The notes under the pieces: generated by a model
Told to the model about the DNA's origin: nothing
What the model saw: only the letters and a program-made list of their open reading frames with translations
The model's database searches: none
Translations under genes and position numbers: made by a program
DNA from: Doris montereyensis
Taxonomy: Eukaryota > Mollusca > Gastropoda > Nudibranchia > Dorididae
Assembly: GCA_037039925.1 (NCBI GenBank)
Contig: JAXRKP010000085.1
Location: 366,001-430,000 of the forward strand
DNA length: 64,000 nucleotides
Direction: 5' to 3'
Shown: positions 47,401-53,508 of the stretch, one piece after another
Layout of the letters: every line of letters starts with the position of its first letter
How positions within the stretch are numbered: position 1 is the first letter of the stretch

Positions 47401-50334
47401 AGTCAACCTGAGTGGATGGAATGTTAAACATAGTTAGCACCAACTGGATGGCAAATGTTAAACATAGTTAACCTGAGTGGATGGAATGTTAAACATCTGC
47501 TAGTTGAAATTCAAAAAGACAAAAACCTGATTTCCTTTTTAACAAAAGGATGGAATGTTAAACATAGTTAACCTGAGTGGATGGAATGTTAAACATAGTT
47601 AACATGCAAATAATATAGAGTGGAAAATCCTGACAAAACAAGGAATGTTAAACATAGTTAACCTGAGTGGATTGGGAATGTTAAACATAGTTAACCTGAG
47701 TGGATGGAATGTTAAACATAGTTAACCTGAGTGGATGGAATGTTAAACATAGTTAACCTGAGTGGATGGAATGTTAAACATAGTTAACCTGAGTGGATGG
47801 AATGTTAAACATAGTTAAATGGAATGTTAAACATAGTTAATAGTTAATGTTAAAGAGTGGATGGTTAAAATGTTAAACATAGTTAACCTGAGTGGATGGA
47901 ATGTTAAACATAGTTAACCTGAGTGGATGGAATGTTAAACATAGTTAACCTGAGTGGATGGAATGTTAAACATAGTTAACCTGAGTGGATGGAATGTTAA
48001 AGAATTATCATTCTGATGGGGGGGGGGGGGGGAAATCCTGTTCTCTTCCATATCAAACGTAGTTGTTTTGGCATACATAACCTTGATAACAAAGCAGTAA
48101 CAAAATAGTAACGGCATCATCGCAATGATTGCTAAAATCAGAGAGTGATATGTCACTGCTTATCAACCATTAAAATCTTACTGGAAATATTGTTTCTGTC
48201 GTTGGACATGCAAGATTAGCTAGCAGCCAATGAAATCACGGCTAAGACAAAGGTATGATCTTTTCCGGAAAAATTTGTAGTTTTTGTAGGTTTACTAGAC
48301 AGGGCCAAGAAGAAACTAAATCCAGAGGTTAAAATCATGTAATAATAAACTTGAAAACAAAAAAGAAATGATGGGAAAACCAGAAAACTTGTATCCCTAG
48401 AAACATAAAGTCATTAGTATTTATTTATCTTTCAGGTGAAACTAAAGACAACGACAACCTAAGCAAGAAATACAAATTTAGTCAAGATGTATGAAATAAG
48501 TCATATGCTAAGACAGAGTTTGGTGAAAGCAAATCTAACCAAGAACAATCTTTCTTTCAGGTTTGTAAATTCAAGACGATTTTCCTCAAAGGATTTCTAA
48601 ACATATGCATCGTATTTGTTGAAATGATATAAATAGAATTTTAAATTAACATATAATTATAATATAATACATACCCTTTTCAAAAAGGAACTGTTAACTG
48701 TTGTGGTTTAAATATCCCCTTCCCCACCCCCTAAAGGCAATACTCTAAAAAAAGTGATATAGTTAGCTTCTATTTTTTCAAACAATGCTTACCACAGCAA
48801 AGGGATTACTGACGCCAAAACATAGGTGTGGCATGGTATAAAAATGATAATGAAGGTGATGACACATCTGAGAAGATAAGAAAAAACAGAATTATAAATG
48901 AGAATTAAAAATATACAATTTATCATTAACCCCCCCCCACCCATATTTTGAGTTCTTCATGTGTTATTATCATGTTTCTATTTTAATAACAAGACAATTT
49001 CAAAGCTAAATTTAAAATCACAAACATAAACATATTCTTAAGAGCTGTTAAATATGGAGATTCCTCAAAACATTGACACACACATGTATATTGACATATT
49101 ATTGAAATAACACTGAACCAACCTTCTGCTATCTCCCAGTTGTGACATGATCGTAATGACAGCAGTGCCTACAGCAACCATGAAAACCAGACTGAAAAAA
49201 GAGAAAAGAAGATGAAAATGCTTTCATCATGTTGAAACTTCAACGACAAGAATCAAATGATTGTATTAATAGATTTAAAATCAATAGTACACTGCACAGT
49301 GTGACATAGTTTAGATAAGTATGTTATGACGTCATATTTAAAGTTCCTTCAAGACCCGTATGGCTCATAGGACTAGAGAGTAACCCAGTTTCTATAACGA
49401 GGAGTGGCACAGGTGATAATAATCACCCCTGGACAGGACACCAGTTTGTCACAGATTTTTACTCCCAACGCTGTTGCTAATACCTATTTTTCATCTGGGC
49501 CAAGAGGGGAAAACGAAAATGTTTCTCCTTATCAACAGTAGGATTCGAATCCAGGACCTAATGATCCCAAGTCATGCAACCTAACCACTAGGCCAGTGAT
49601 GCGACCCATATTATACAAAGACATAAATGACGTAAACAAGCATATCCGGTGTCAATGTGGATTTCTCTCTATAACCAAGCTGGGTCTCTCAAACATTGCG
49701 ATGAACTCAGAAAACACAATACCGGGTACGGGAGATAATAATTAGCATTATAAGATCAAATCAGTATTCGATACTGAAGTTACACAGACTTTTCTACTGT
49801 AAATAACCTGAAATTGATGAATTAGACATAGCAACAACAAAAAAGTTTCCCAATCTTTTTCCAATTAACTCAAATACTGATTTGATCCAATGGTTCATTC
49901 GCTAAGAACATTGTGGCTAGGTGTGCAGTGGTGCCTGAGTTTACAGACCTCAAATTTATAGAAAGTCAGCTGTATATACATATTTATAAAGATTGAGACA
50001 CAGTTGACTGTTACTGCACTGAGTGTAGTTGAAAATTTCATGTGTCATAAACTTACGTTTCTCCACCAAGTGCCAAGACAACCAACAAAGCTGGTAAACT
50101 TGTGAAAAAGACTCTGTTGTTGTAACGAAAAAGACCTGGATCGACCAAATTCTTCCTGCGCTCATCTTCATCCATTTGGCCCTTTGAAGTCCAGTCAGGA
50201 TCTGGAAGGAATTTGTCGTACAAAAAAGGATCATCCATCGGATCATCTGACTCTTCGGATGAGCTCAAGTTCTCCTGCAGATTATTGCGGTGATGCAGTG
50301 ACCTTTCTGCATCTTCAAGGAATGTTTCCATCAT
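28976..50334 (-). CDS. Large polytopic membrane protein, about 988 aa, 19 coding exons
   Basis: I assembled nineteen coding exons by donor and acceptor sites and reading phase. The total is 2,962 nt, which becomes an exact 989 codons if five single missing bases are allowed. The protein has an acidic, soluble N-terminus of about 75 residues (SSSEESDDPMDD, then DERRKNLVDPGLFRYNN). About 20 hydrophobic segments follow, with short loops such as KKKRTIME and VVRRKAQ, and a polar tail PMRPYEYEPIDHYS. No enzyme motif is visible. I cannot name the family with confidence. Length and topology resemble plant NEF1 (no exine formation 1)-type proteins, but this is speculation. The protein should sit in an internal or plasma membrane. 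Frame breaks lie at the ends of exons 3, 4 and 9 and inside exons 4 and 12. They could be assembly errors or true damage. Confidence 0.75.
29411..30072. other. Intron 18 of the main gene
   Basis: About 660 bp with an A run near 29495 and no other feature recognised. Confidence 0.6.
30073..30213 (-). CDS. Main gene exon 18
   Basis: 141 nt, phase 0 on both sides. The acceptor is CTTTTCAG, and the exon end TGG is followed by donor GTAAAA. It encodes the loop SHEKLPTMTNKPTVRNN and the segment FITLVTFFLACL. Confidence 0.85.
30327..30618 (+). mobile_element. tRNA-derived SINE, family C copy 2
   Basis: Complete-looking copy with head AAGTCCAGAGGCAAAGC, body GGTCCTGTGTGAAACAC and AGATCCCTTGACT, and an AAATC-rich tail. 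It lies in intron 17, antisense to the gene. A family E-like CATGGCTGCCAACC lies immediately to its left. Confidence 0.8.
30770..30965. mobile_element. MITE family E, degenerate internal piece
   Basis: Shares ACTTTTCAAGGTAAGTACAG and ACTTACAGACT-type words with the interior of the element at 41337-41621. Terminal repeats are not intact. Confidence 0.4.
30985..32310 (+). repeat. 47-bp minisatellite, about 28 copies
   Basis: The unit is TGACTGGAAGCTATGCCAGT, then GTATGATATATAATAGTTTA and AATGTAC. Period 47 bp. It is in intron 17. Truncated units occur near 31480-31560 and 31690-31750. Confidence 0.95.
32370..33140 (+). repeat. 21-bp minisatellite, about 36 copies
   Basis: The unit is TACATAGTGTTTGTTTTTAT plus C. 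Because 21 is a multiple of three, the plus strand translates as FVFIYIV heptads (32648-33135). It is in intron 17, antisense to the gene, and is not regarded as coding. Confidence 0.95.
33236..33413 (+). mobile_element. tRNA-derived SINE, family C copy 3, internally deleted
   Basis: The head GTAGTCCAGAGGCAAGGTG and the AAATC tail are present. The central part with the AGATCCCTTG motif is missing, so the copy is about 180 bp against about 300 for the others. Confidence 0.75.
33566..33746 (-). CDS. Main gene exon 17
   Basis: 181 nt, enters phase 2, leaves phase 0. The acceptor is CTATTCCAG and the donor GTAAGA. It encodes two hydrophobic segments (ISAAVVSCASMFILDLLYW and AMLFTGLVLSICLKVI) with an NSNTTNA loop holding a possible N-glycosylation site. 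Confidence 0.85.
33800..33882 (+). mobile_element. Family B repeat, partial
   Basis: GGGTGAATTCAGAGGAAAAA, then AAGAAGTAGGACTTACCAGC, matches family B. It lies in intron 16 next to exon 17. Confidence 0.55.
34389..34519 (-). CDS. Main gene exon 16
   Basis: 131 nt, phase 0 in, phase 2 out. The acceptor is GTATTTCAG and the donor GTGAAG. It encodes LWSHFWPLHGTLCILDMGA, then LLTLLLICIFV and the acidic VSDVDESCDTFIKL. Confidence 0.85.
35007..35151 (-). CDS. Main gene exon 15
   Basis: 145 nt. The acceptor CTCTCCCAG is chosen because it alone keeps the phase (completing TT with T). A second AG 19 nt downstream would break it. Donor GTAAGT. It encodes YSVFQWMELLSYVSLAG and DVLLAVFVLAICPGVRACLL. 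Confidence 0.85.
35640..36530 (+). repeat. 50-bp minisatellite, about 17 copies
   Basis: The unit is TTTGAAACAGGGTCAGTCAG, then TAGTTGAGAGCCTCTCAAGG and TTTTATGATG. Period 50 bp. Lies in intron 14. Confidence 0.95.
36531..37085 (+). repeat. Scrambled transition between two minisatellites
   Basis: Fragments of the 50-bp unit alternate with fragments of the 22-bp unit that follows (CTCCCTGGTGTGAGTACATT) and with pieces of unique sequence seen twice (ATAATTTACTCAATATTGAC at about 36603 and 37060). Confidence 0.8.
37090..37470 (+). repeat. 22-bp minisatellite
   Basis: The unit is CTCCCTGGTGTGAGTACATT plus TT, with many one- to three-base deletions and CTCAATGG variants. Minus-strand frames of ENVLTPG-type repeats (37083-37474) come from it. 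Confidence 0.9.
37480..37622 (+). repeat. About 20-bp minisatellite
   Basis: Repeats of CTTAGAGAGAACAGCTTAG of irregular spacing, abutting the 22-bp array on its right. Confidence 0.85.
37661..37811 (-). CDS. Main gene exon 14
   Basis: 151 nt, phase 1 in, phase 2 out. The acceptor is GTCTTTCAG and the donor GTGAGT. It encodes LWCLIGGGLTLLYSQVLASV and LALAISGVVIILFHPILAF. It joins exon 13 in frame directly, so the candidate exon at 38331-38381 is not needed. Confidence 0.85.
38236..38380 (+). mobile_element. Family B repeat copy in intron 13
   Basis: AAATTTACTCCGTTCACCAC, an AAGACGAAAGAC middle, then AAGAAGTAGGACCTACCGGC and CCGCCAACTGCC. It supplies the donor side of the candidate cassette exon 38331-38381. 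Confidence 0.65.
38331..38381 (-). CDS. Possible SINE-derived cassette exon of the main gene
   Basis: A 51-nt open segment is bounded by CAACTCCCAG (acceptor) and GTAGGT (donor), phase 1 on both sides. It would insert 17 residues (ESVVTCWLMRQLADAAG) between exons 13 and 14 without shifting the frame. It overlaps a family B repeat, so it may be chance, an exonised repeat or never spliced in. Confidence 0.2.
38402..38712 (+). repeat. 37-39-bp minisatellite, about 8 copies
   Basis: The unit is AAAACAAGGCAGATGCCTTT, then GTCGTGTATGAAAAAAC. One unit lacks GTCGTG. GGCAGATGCC is a near-palindrome. In intron 13. It produces minus-strand open frames (38164-38750) that are not genes. Confidence 0.95.
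38807..38921 (-). CDS. Main gene exon 13
   Basis: 115 nt, phase 0 in, phase 1 out. The acceptor is CTGTTCCAG and the donor GTAATG. It encodes IFEQVFLLLAALAFNSYH and ILLPLSMLLFQGSKSFTNVI. Confidence 0.85.
39045..39190 (+). mobile_element. Family B repeat copy
   Basis: AAATTTACTCTTCCACCATA, GATCTCAGCGTGATTTAAAA, an AGGATGAAAGATAAGAGAAA middle, then TTAGACCTACTTGCAGG and CGCCCA. It is in intron 12 and more diverged than the other copies. Confidence 0.6.
39487..39790 (-). mobile_element. tRNA-derived SINE, family C copy 4
   Basis: On the minus strand: head GGTCCAGAGGCAAGGTG, body with AAAGATCCCTTGG, tail rich in AAATC-like words. Located in intron 12, same orientation as the gene. Confidence 0.75.
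40003..40309 (-). CDS. Main gene exon 12, with one-base frame break
   Basis: 307 nt. The acceptor is CCTTTTCAG and the donor GTGGGG. The first part encodes LHSADLYSTSTIQLTSILA, AAYTIHRLQVADKVNRHV, then IHMSKSLATASS. After a missing base near 40120-40140 (plausibly one T of TCTTCTTTGG) it continues FGVVRRKAQVSVLEM, then GLMMFALVALFVYNSAG. Either frame alone hits a stop or junk, so the break is real in this sequence. Phase is 1 in and 0 out once one base is added. Confidence 0.8.
40335..41000 (+). repeat. 48-bp minisatellite, about 13 near-identical copies
   Basis: The unit is ATCAACATCCTACAATATGA, then TATGAATTGTATCATTTCAT and GATATCAT. I see one point variant (GATTTCAT at about 40825) across 13 units. 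The unit contains the palindrome ATGATATCAT. In intron 11, starting about 25 bp from the exon 12 acceptor. Confidence 0.95.
41001..41336. other. Unannotated part of intron 11
   Basis: AT-rich, with TTATTATT runs near 41015-41045. Nothing else recognised. Confidence 0.4.
41337..41621. mobile_element. MITE family E, copy 2
   Basis: The termini CATAGCTGCCAACC and GGTTGGCAGCTATG are a perfect 14-bp inverted repeat about 285 bp apart. The interior shares CTTTTCAAGGTAACTACAGA with 30905-30940. No coding capacity. In intron 11. Confidence 0.7.
41977..42441. mobile_element. MITE family T copy 1 (465 bp, TA target site)
   Basis: The ends CAGTAGTGACCGCC and GGCGGTCACTACTG are perfect inverted repeats flanked by TA on both sides, as in Tc1/mariner/pogo-type elements. 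Subterminal GGGCATTTAGGC-like words recur in both orientations. The right end lies 38 bp from the exon 11 donor. Longer sibling at 51735-52568. Confidence 0.85.
42480..42622 (-). CDS. Main gene exon 11
   Basis: 143 nt, phase 2 in, phase 1 out. The acceptor is CTTTATAG and the donor GTATGG. It encodes HYFMGVFPLN, AFYFIICLNFLLCLLCLW and AAIEANSQLGALICIQAL. Confidence 0.85.
42722..43014 (-). mobile_element. tRNA-derived SINE, family A copy
   Basis: On the minus strand: degraded tRNA head (GGCCGGGTGGCTAGCTTGCC), CTGGGATGATGAGATCCTGG with GGTTTGAATG, body with GGTGATTGTTATCACC and GTTATAGAAACTGGGGTA, and a tail of CCTTGAAGGAACTCAC type. It forms a head-to-head inverted pair with 43115-43500 inside intron 10. 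Confidence 0.8.
43115..43500 (+). mobile_element. tRNA-derived SINE, family A copy with internal triplication
   Basis: Head GGCATCGGTGGCTGACTGG. A block of about 48 bp around GATCATGAGGTCCCAGG, containing the B-box position, is present three times (43153, 43201, 43252). The body has GGTGATTATTATCACC and ATTACAGAAACTGGGAT, with tail CCTTGAAGGAAATTTATTAC. Confidence 0.8.
43652..43728 (-). CDS. Main gene exon 10
   Basis: 77 nt, phase 0 in, phase 2 out. The acceptor is ATTCAAACAG and the donor GTATCC. It encodes VLAGILVGSLVLLFYIWIQ and MPHNLG. Its frame is fixed by the downstream join, which conflicts by one base with the upstream exon 9. Confidence 0.85.
43840..43975 (+). mobile_element. Family B repeat, reference-like copy
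   Basis: AATTCAAATTTACCCCGTCC, ACCATTGTGGTGATCGCAGG, GTGAATTAAAAGGATACAGC, then AAAGAAGTAGGACCTACCAG and CCGCCCGC. The most complete copy of this family in the window. It fills much of intron 9. Confidence 0.7.
44103..44227 (-). CDS. Main gene exon 9, end one base short
   Basis: 125 nt, phase 0 in. The acceptor is TGTCTAG and the donor GTATGG. It encodes SNEWITLIYCLAKTCNIHN and ALVYFVCLTGVVTFGLY, then TSP and TG. Exon 10 needs phase 0. One more G (TGG, Trp) before the GT would restore it. No room for a missing exon is evident in the 374-bp intron, which is mostly family B repeat. Confidence 0.8.
44500..44687 (-). CDS. Main gene exon 8
   Basis: 188 nt, phase 1 in, phase 0 out. The acceptor is TTTTTGCAAAG and the donor GTGAGA. 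It encodes VPYSILVWVRWITGVLCTG, then LPLLPVAIAAFAALGVVL and the basic loop FKKKRTIME. Confidence 0.85.
44688..45373. other. Intron 7, no feature
   Basis: AT-rich. A TTTTTATGAAAAAGAAAATG-type motif repeats several times near 44770-44850. The open frame 45245-45439 is not supported. Confidence 0.5.
45374..45452 (-). CDS. Main gene exon 7
   Basis: 79 nt, phase 0 in, phase 1 out. The acceptor is TTTGAACAG and the donor GTAGGT. It encodes LHLVFTFFLTLFLSSLLSI and RQVFEHM. Confidence 0.85.
45453..45975. other. Intron 6, no feature
   Basis: AT-rich sequence without repeats or exons that I recognise. Confidence 0.5.
45976..46076 (-). CDS. Main gene exon 6
   Basis: 101 nt, phase 1 in, phase 0 out. 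The acceptor is AGAATTTAG and the donor GTATGT. It encodes DIIQIPVVIVWIVTVFKSPG and LRLLPTNPFSTISM. Confidence 0.85.
46219..46324 (-). CDS. Main gene exon 5
   Basis: 106 nt, phase 0 in, phase 1 out. The acceptor is GCCATCTCAG and the donor GTTAGT. It encodes the polar stretch AIMKIEHTNTRKVVDVFYDY and GKFNNVLYIYFDK, probably the longest loop between hydrophobic segments. Confidence 0.8.
46402..46429. repeat. 28-nt poly-C tract
   Basis: An uninterrupted run of 28 C on the plus strand is G28 in the pre-mRNA of the main gene. The longest of about a dozen G/C homopolymers in the window. Confidence 0.95.
46754..46868 (-). CDS. Main gene exon 4, boundaries and frame uncertain
   Basis: 115 nt between acceptor GAATTTCAG and donor GTACAC. 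It starts in phase 0 with VIEQM. A frame change is needed somewhere in 46795-46855. It then reads ALVCWSLAAVISPTGIPIIF and SLT, ending TG where TGG is needed for exon 5. An alternative acceptor (GAGCAG, 12 nt inside) avoids the inner break but not the junction mismatches. Confidence 0.6.
47200..48008 (+). repeat. 31-bp minisatellite with shuffled copies of flanking intron DNA
   Basis: The unit is GGATGGAATGTTAAACATAG, then TTAACCTGAGT (31 bp), regular at about 47650-47815 and 47880-48000. To its left and between units lie pieces copied from 46440-46930, for example ATCTAAATTTATAGTGCACT and AGAATGACCATTGAATATT. Confidence 0.85.
48010..48790. other. Rest of intron 3
   Basis: A G run lies at 48018-48032. 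Minus-strand open pieces (48040-48156 and around 48210-48275) are hydrophobic but lack matching splice phases. I leave them out of the gene model. Confidence 0.4.
48793..48867 (-). CDS. Main gene exon 3, end one base short
   Basis: 75 nt, phase 2 in. The acceptor is CTTCTCAG and the donor GTAAGC. It encodes CVITFIIIFIPCHTYVLAS and VIPLL, then TG. Exon 4 is phase 0, so a TGG end would restore the frame, as in exons 4 and 9. Confidence 0.8.
49123..49191 (-). CDS. Main gene exon 2
   Basis: 69 nt, phase 2 in and out. The acceptor is TTTTTTCAG and the donor GTTGGT. It encodes LVFMVAVGTAVITIMSQLGD. Confidence 0.85.
49341..49606 (-). mobile_element. tRNA-derived SINE, family A copy
   Basis: On the minus strand: head GGCCTAGTGGTTAGGTTGC, GGGATCATTAGGTCCTGG with GATTCGAATCC, body with GGTGATTATTATCACC and GTTATAGAAACTGGGTTA, tail CTTGAAGGAACT. 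The best-preserved head of this family here. In intron 1. Confidence 0.85.
49715..49960 (+). repeat. Interspersed repeat family F, second copy
   Basis: Collinear with 21935-22260 (CGATACTGAAGTTACACAG, ATACTGATTTGATCCAA, TCGCTAAGAAC). In intron 1 of the main gene. Confidence 0.5.
50057..50334 (-). CDS. Main gene first coding exon
   Basis: ATG at 50332-50334 (a second ATG follows directly). An acceptor TTCTTACAG at 50349 or TTTTACAG at 50339 implies at least one upstream noncoding exon. It encodes the acidic tail MMETFLEDAERSLHH, SSSEESDDPMDDPFLYDKF and DERRKNLVDPGLFRYNN, then FFTSLPALLVVLALGG. The donor is GTAAGT, phase 2 out. Confidence 0.85.
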
Positions 50335-50399
50335 CTTGCTGTAAAAATCTGTAAGAAATACAGAGAATACAAACAACTATTCACTTTGAGAGAAAACAA

Positions 50400-51730
50400 C
50401 TTTGGGGGGGGGGGTGGGGTGGTGGGGCCATGATTGGAATAGAAGACGATACCGATATAAAGATATTATCACCCTCTACAGTAGTAGCAGTATGAGAATA
50501 CGCCCTACGGGACATAAATCGTGCTGGTAAACAGAGCATGTTGGTATGCGGGCAGAACTTTTGAGCTTGATGGCCATCCATTTCTACCGGACAAGCATGC
50601 AATACACCACTGAAAGTTTCCCCATTCACCAACAGCACGTTGGACACGCATCTTTGACAACTATTAATCTCAAATTTTGTAATGCACGTTAAACAAAGAT
50701 AACTTTAGGCCATAACCCTGAGGGACTGAGACAGAACTCTTCTTGGGAGGGGGGGGGGGGGGGGACTAGACTATGAAACTCCTTCCCCCATTGATCCTTG
50801 TCAAAGCCATTGATTTCATCCTTTCCGTGACACAGTTAGGAACATAGTTGGTTTTTGTATTCATAGATCAATTGGAAGCAATTTTATCAATGCAAAACAA
50901 ACAAAAATTGACAAATGAGAATTTTCTTAAAACTTTAGTTTTTTGCATCCCATGGTATGATGCAGTGCATTAGCCTTTATAGAGTAGAAATAAGAGAAAT
51001 GACCATCCAAAACTGTGATGTTAACCTAAATAGAATCTCATTCTAGATATAAACTAGGCCTATATGATGATTATTCGTGTAGATTCTAGATTTAGGTAGA
51101 CTTCTAGATCTATATCCAGACACAGTTGTCTCCGCCTAAGAGGTCACTGCCTAACAGGGCGCTTTTTATGGGTAATGGACTTTTCCCTATTTAATTATAT
51201 TTATCACGTCTAAAGAGTCGCTTTGAATACCTTGAGCCCGCCTTGAAGACAGTTTTCTTTCCTTTGTTGAAAGGCCAACTGGTCTCTTAAAATCAAACCC
51301 AATGAAATAAAACAAAAATTCAAATGCAGATCGGCAATGATGCGTTTCTCTCTATCTGGAACTCCTCATTGTAGACTTACATTGTGTTGTAGACCTAGAA
51401 AATACTTAAATCTCTGCTAGCCACTCCTAACTAATGTCAGGCTCTCTGATGTTAACGCCAGACACCCTTATTGTTAAATAATGCAACAGCTACCTGGCGT
51501 GGTGATCAAATAGGAACAGAGAAGAGGAACGAAATATTCAAGAAATGTACAAAGCTCCATTCTTCCTTAAATATCTAGTTTTTCTTTATATTATATAATA
51601 CATCCTTTTCCCTCTTGTTTAGATTCTGAGCTCTAGACCTAAAGGTCTCATTGATAAATGTTAGATACGGTAATGAATGATTTTAGGCTACAACCCCCAT
51701 GTATCTAGATTCTAGATATATAAATTCACT
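50400..51730. other. 5' flank or first intron of the main gene
   Basis: G runs lie at about 50403-50425 and 50749-50764. No exon found. The minus-strand open frame 50381-50647 has no family signal or splice support. Confidence 0.4.
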
Positions 51731-51734
51731 TGTA

Positions 51735-52568
51735 CAGTAATGACCGTCTAAATGCCTGGTGCTTGGGAAGCAGAGAAAACGGGCATTTAGACGAAATATG
51801 CATTTAGGCGAAAGTAGGTCAAGGGCAACAATTTTGGGGATGGGGTGAACACCAAGGAGTCATCCAGTATGGTACAGAAATTCAACATTTATGAAGAATG
51901 TAATGCAAGAAATAGGGACACCTGGAAACCATTTAGCTCTTTACTGAGGTGGTGAGTGCGCAGGCAAGTTGACCATCACGTCACGAAGACCCGTAGGTAC
52001 AATGGATATGTACAGCCAATGCAAGACGAGGCAACAAAACTGTTCACACATTGTTCCTCGATCGCGATACGTACTCTCGGTCTATTAAAAACGCCAGGTG
52101 ATTGCAAGCAACCTGCGACATAGAAAGAGCCGTGGGCGGAGTCCGAAAAAAACTTCAATTCTAATTGCCTCGTGACATACAAGTGATCCAATGGAAGAAA
52201 GGCTGTGCTGTACAGACAGTGGGTAGAGTTATGAAGAGAAGACTGGTCATCTTTTATTACATTACAATGGATAGGTATTAAAGGGTGGTTACAATGCATG
52301 GCACATTGTTGACGGGCATAAAAGTCCTATTTTGCGAGGATTACATGTTATGAAAAAAAAATTTTTTCAATCAATTACAGACGTATTTTATGATAATTTG
52401 CAGAAAATGATACCTGTAGTTGCCGTTGAGACCGGGCATTTAGGCAAAAATCTTGGTTTTGAAATGGGCAATTTATGTATAGAAAAAATTTGGTTCCATT
52501 GAGATTGCGGGCATTTAGGCGAAATAGGCATTAAAGCAAGGCGGCGGGCATTTAGGCGATCACTACTG
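51735..52568. mobile_element. MITE family T copy 2 (834 bp, TA target site)
   Basis: The ends CAGTAATGACCGTC and GCGATCACTACTG are imperfect inverted repeats flanked by TA. The outer parts match copy 1 (41977-42441). About 370 bp in the middle (about 51960-52380) is absent from copy 1. A minus-strand open frame of 107 codons lies there but shows no recognisable transposase motif. Confidence 0.85.
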
Positions 52569-52789
52569 TATTAATAATAAGAGACTCAGACTGTCTGGCT
52601 AATAATTACAAGCTGCATTTTGTTGTTTCCCAAGGATTGGCCTCTTAGTAAAGACGGAGACCGACTGTGGTATGATGTTCAATCTAAAATATCATGCCAG
52701 ACTCATTTTATTTGCATGGCTGTGTCAGATCTGATATCAATTATCATGTCTCGAAATCTAGAGGAGGCTAGGAATGATGATTCATTTCC

Positions 52790-53110
52790 AGATTTCTAGA
52801 TGATATCATAATTATCTAAATCTAGGATGTAGATCTAGACCTCTAGACTTAAAGACTAGATCTAGATTCTCAGATCTAGATCTAGAATCTAGAAATATCT
52901 AGATAATCTAAAGCCTAAACCGAGAAAATCTAGCTAAACTAGATTCTAGATCTAGATAGAATCTAGATCTAGGAGACTTTAAAGATTCAAGATCTAGATC
53001 TAGATGTACTGGATCTAAAAACATATTGTAGAGAAGGGTTGGATCTAGAATCTAGCTCTAGATATGTATAGATTTCTTGGTCTAGATTCTAGCTTTTGCT
53101 CTACCTTCAG
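52790..53110. repeat. AGATCT/TCTAGA-rich low-complexity stretch
   Basis: Dense overlapping palindromic words TCTAGA, AGATCT and CTAGATCTAG, without a fixed period. It lies between the two divergent genes. Confidence 0.75.
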
Positions 53111-53472
53111 TCAGTATGATGAGTGTATGTAAAGTAACAATAGGTAGGTGGAGTAGATCTAGTGGCCAGTCTCAGTCTGTTTGAGACAGTGAGTGAGAAA
53201 CAGACCTCATTAATTAAATTAGGTGGCAAAGTTATATTTATATTTAACTCGATCACATTCTCCCATCAAACCTTAGTTATCAATCAGATTAATTCTATAA
53301 TGATGTAGTTATGCAAAGTCAACGTAGCTTGATAGTTGGAATGCTTTCGACGTCCATTCGACAAGTTTGCGTCCAGCAAGCCTGCATCGAACTTCGAAAA
53401 GATAAACACATTTGGGAAACCCTCTCAAACGTCATAAAGGGTCAGGAGAAAGGGAAACTACACACGCTTTCA

Positions 53473-53508
53473 TGACGTCATGACGGATGGTGGTGGCCAT
53501 GATGGCGG
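53473..53508 (+). promoter_or_regulatory. CRE palindrome and YY1-like start region
   Basis: TGACGTCA (53473-53480) is a perfect CRE/ATF site, with TGACGG directly after it. GATGGCGGCAG at the second ATG resembles a YY1 downstream motif. It may drive the plus-strand exon and conceivably also the main gene about 3 kb to the left. Confidence 0.45.

Noticed and set aside
48205..48290. Hydrophobic minus-strand piece (DHTFVLAVISLAAS) considered as an extra exon between exons 3 and 4
   Set aside because: It runs into a stop, and no donor/acceptor pair gives phase 2 in and phase 0 out.
50381..50647. Minus-strand 88-codon frame upstream of the main gene
   Set aside because: No acceptor or donor links it to exon 1, it ends in a G-run-derived poly-Pro, and it has no family signal.
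51976..52299. 107-codon frame inside MITE copy 2, considered as transposase
   Set aside because: No DDE or DNA-binding motif is recognisable, and the frame is isolated.
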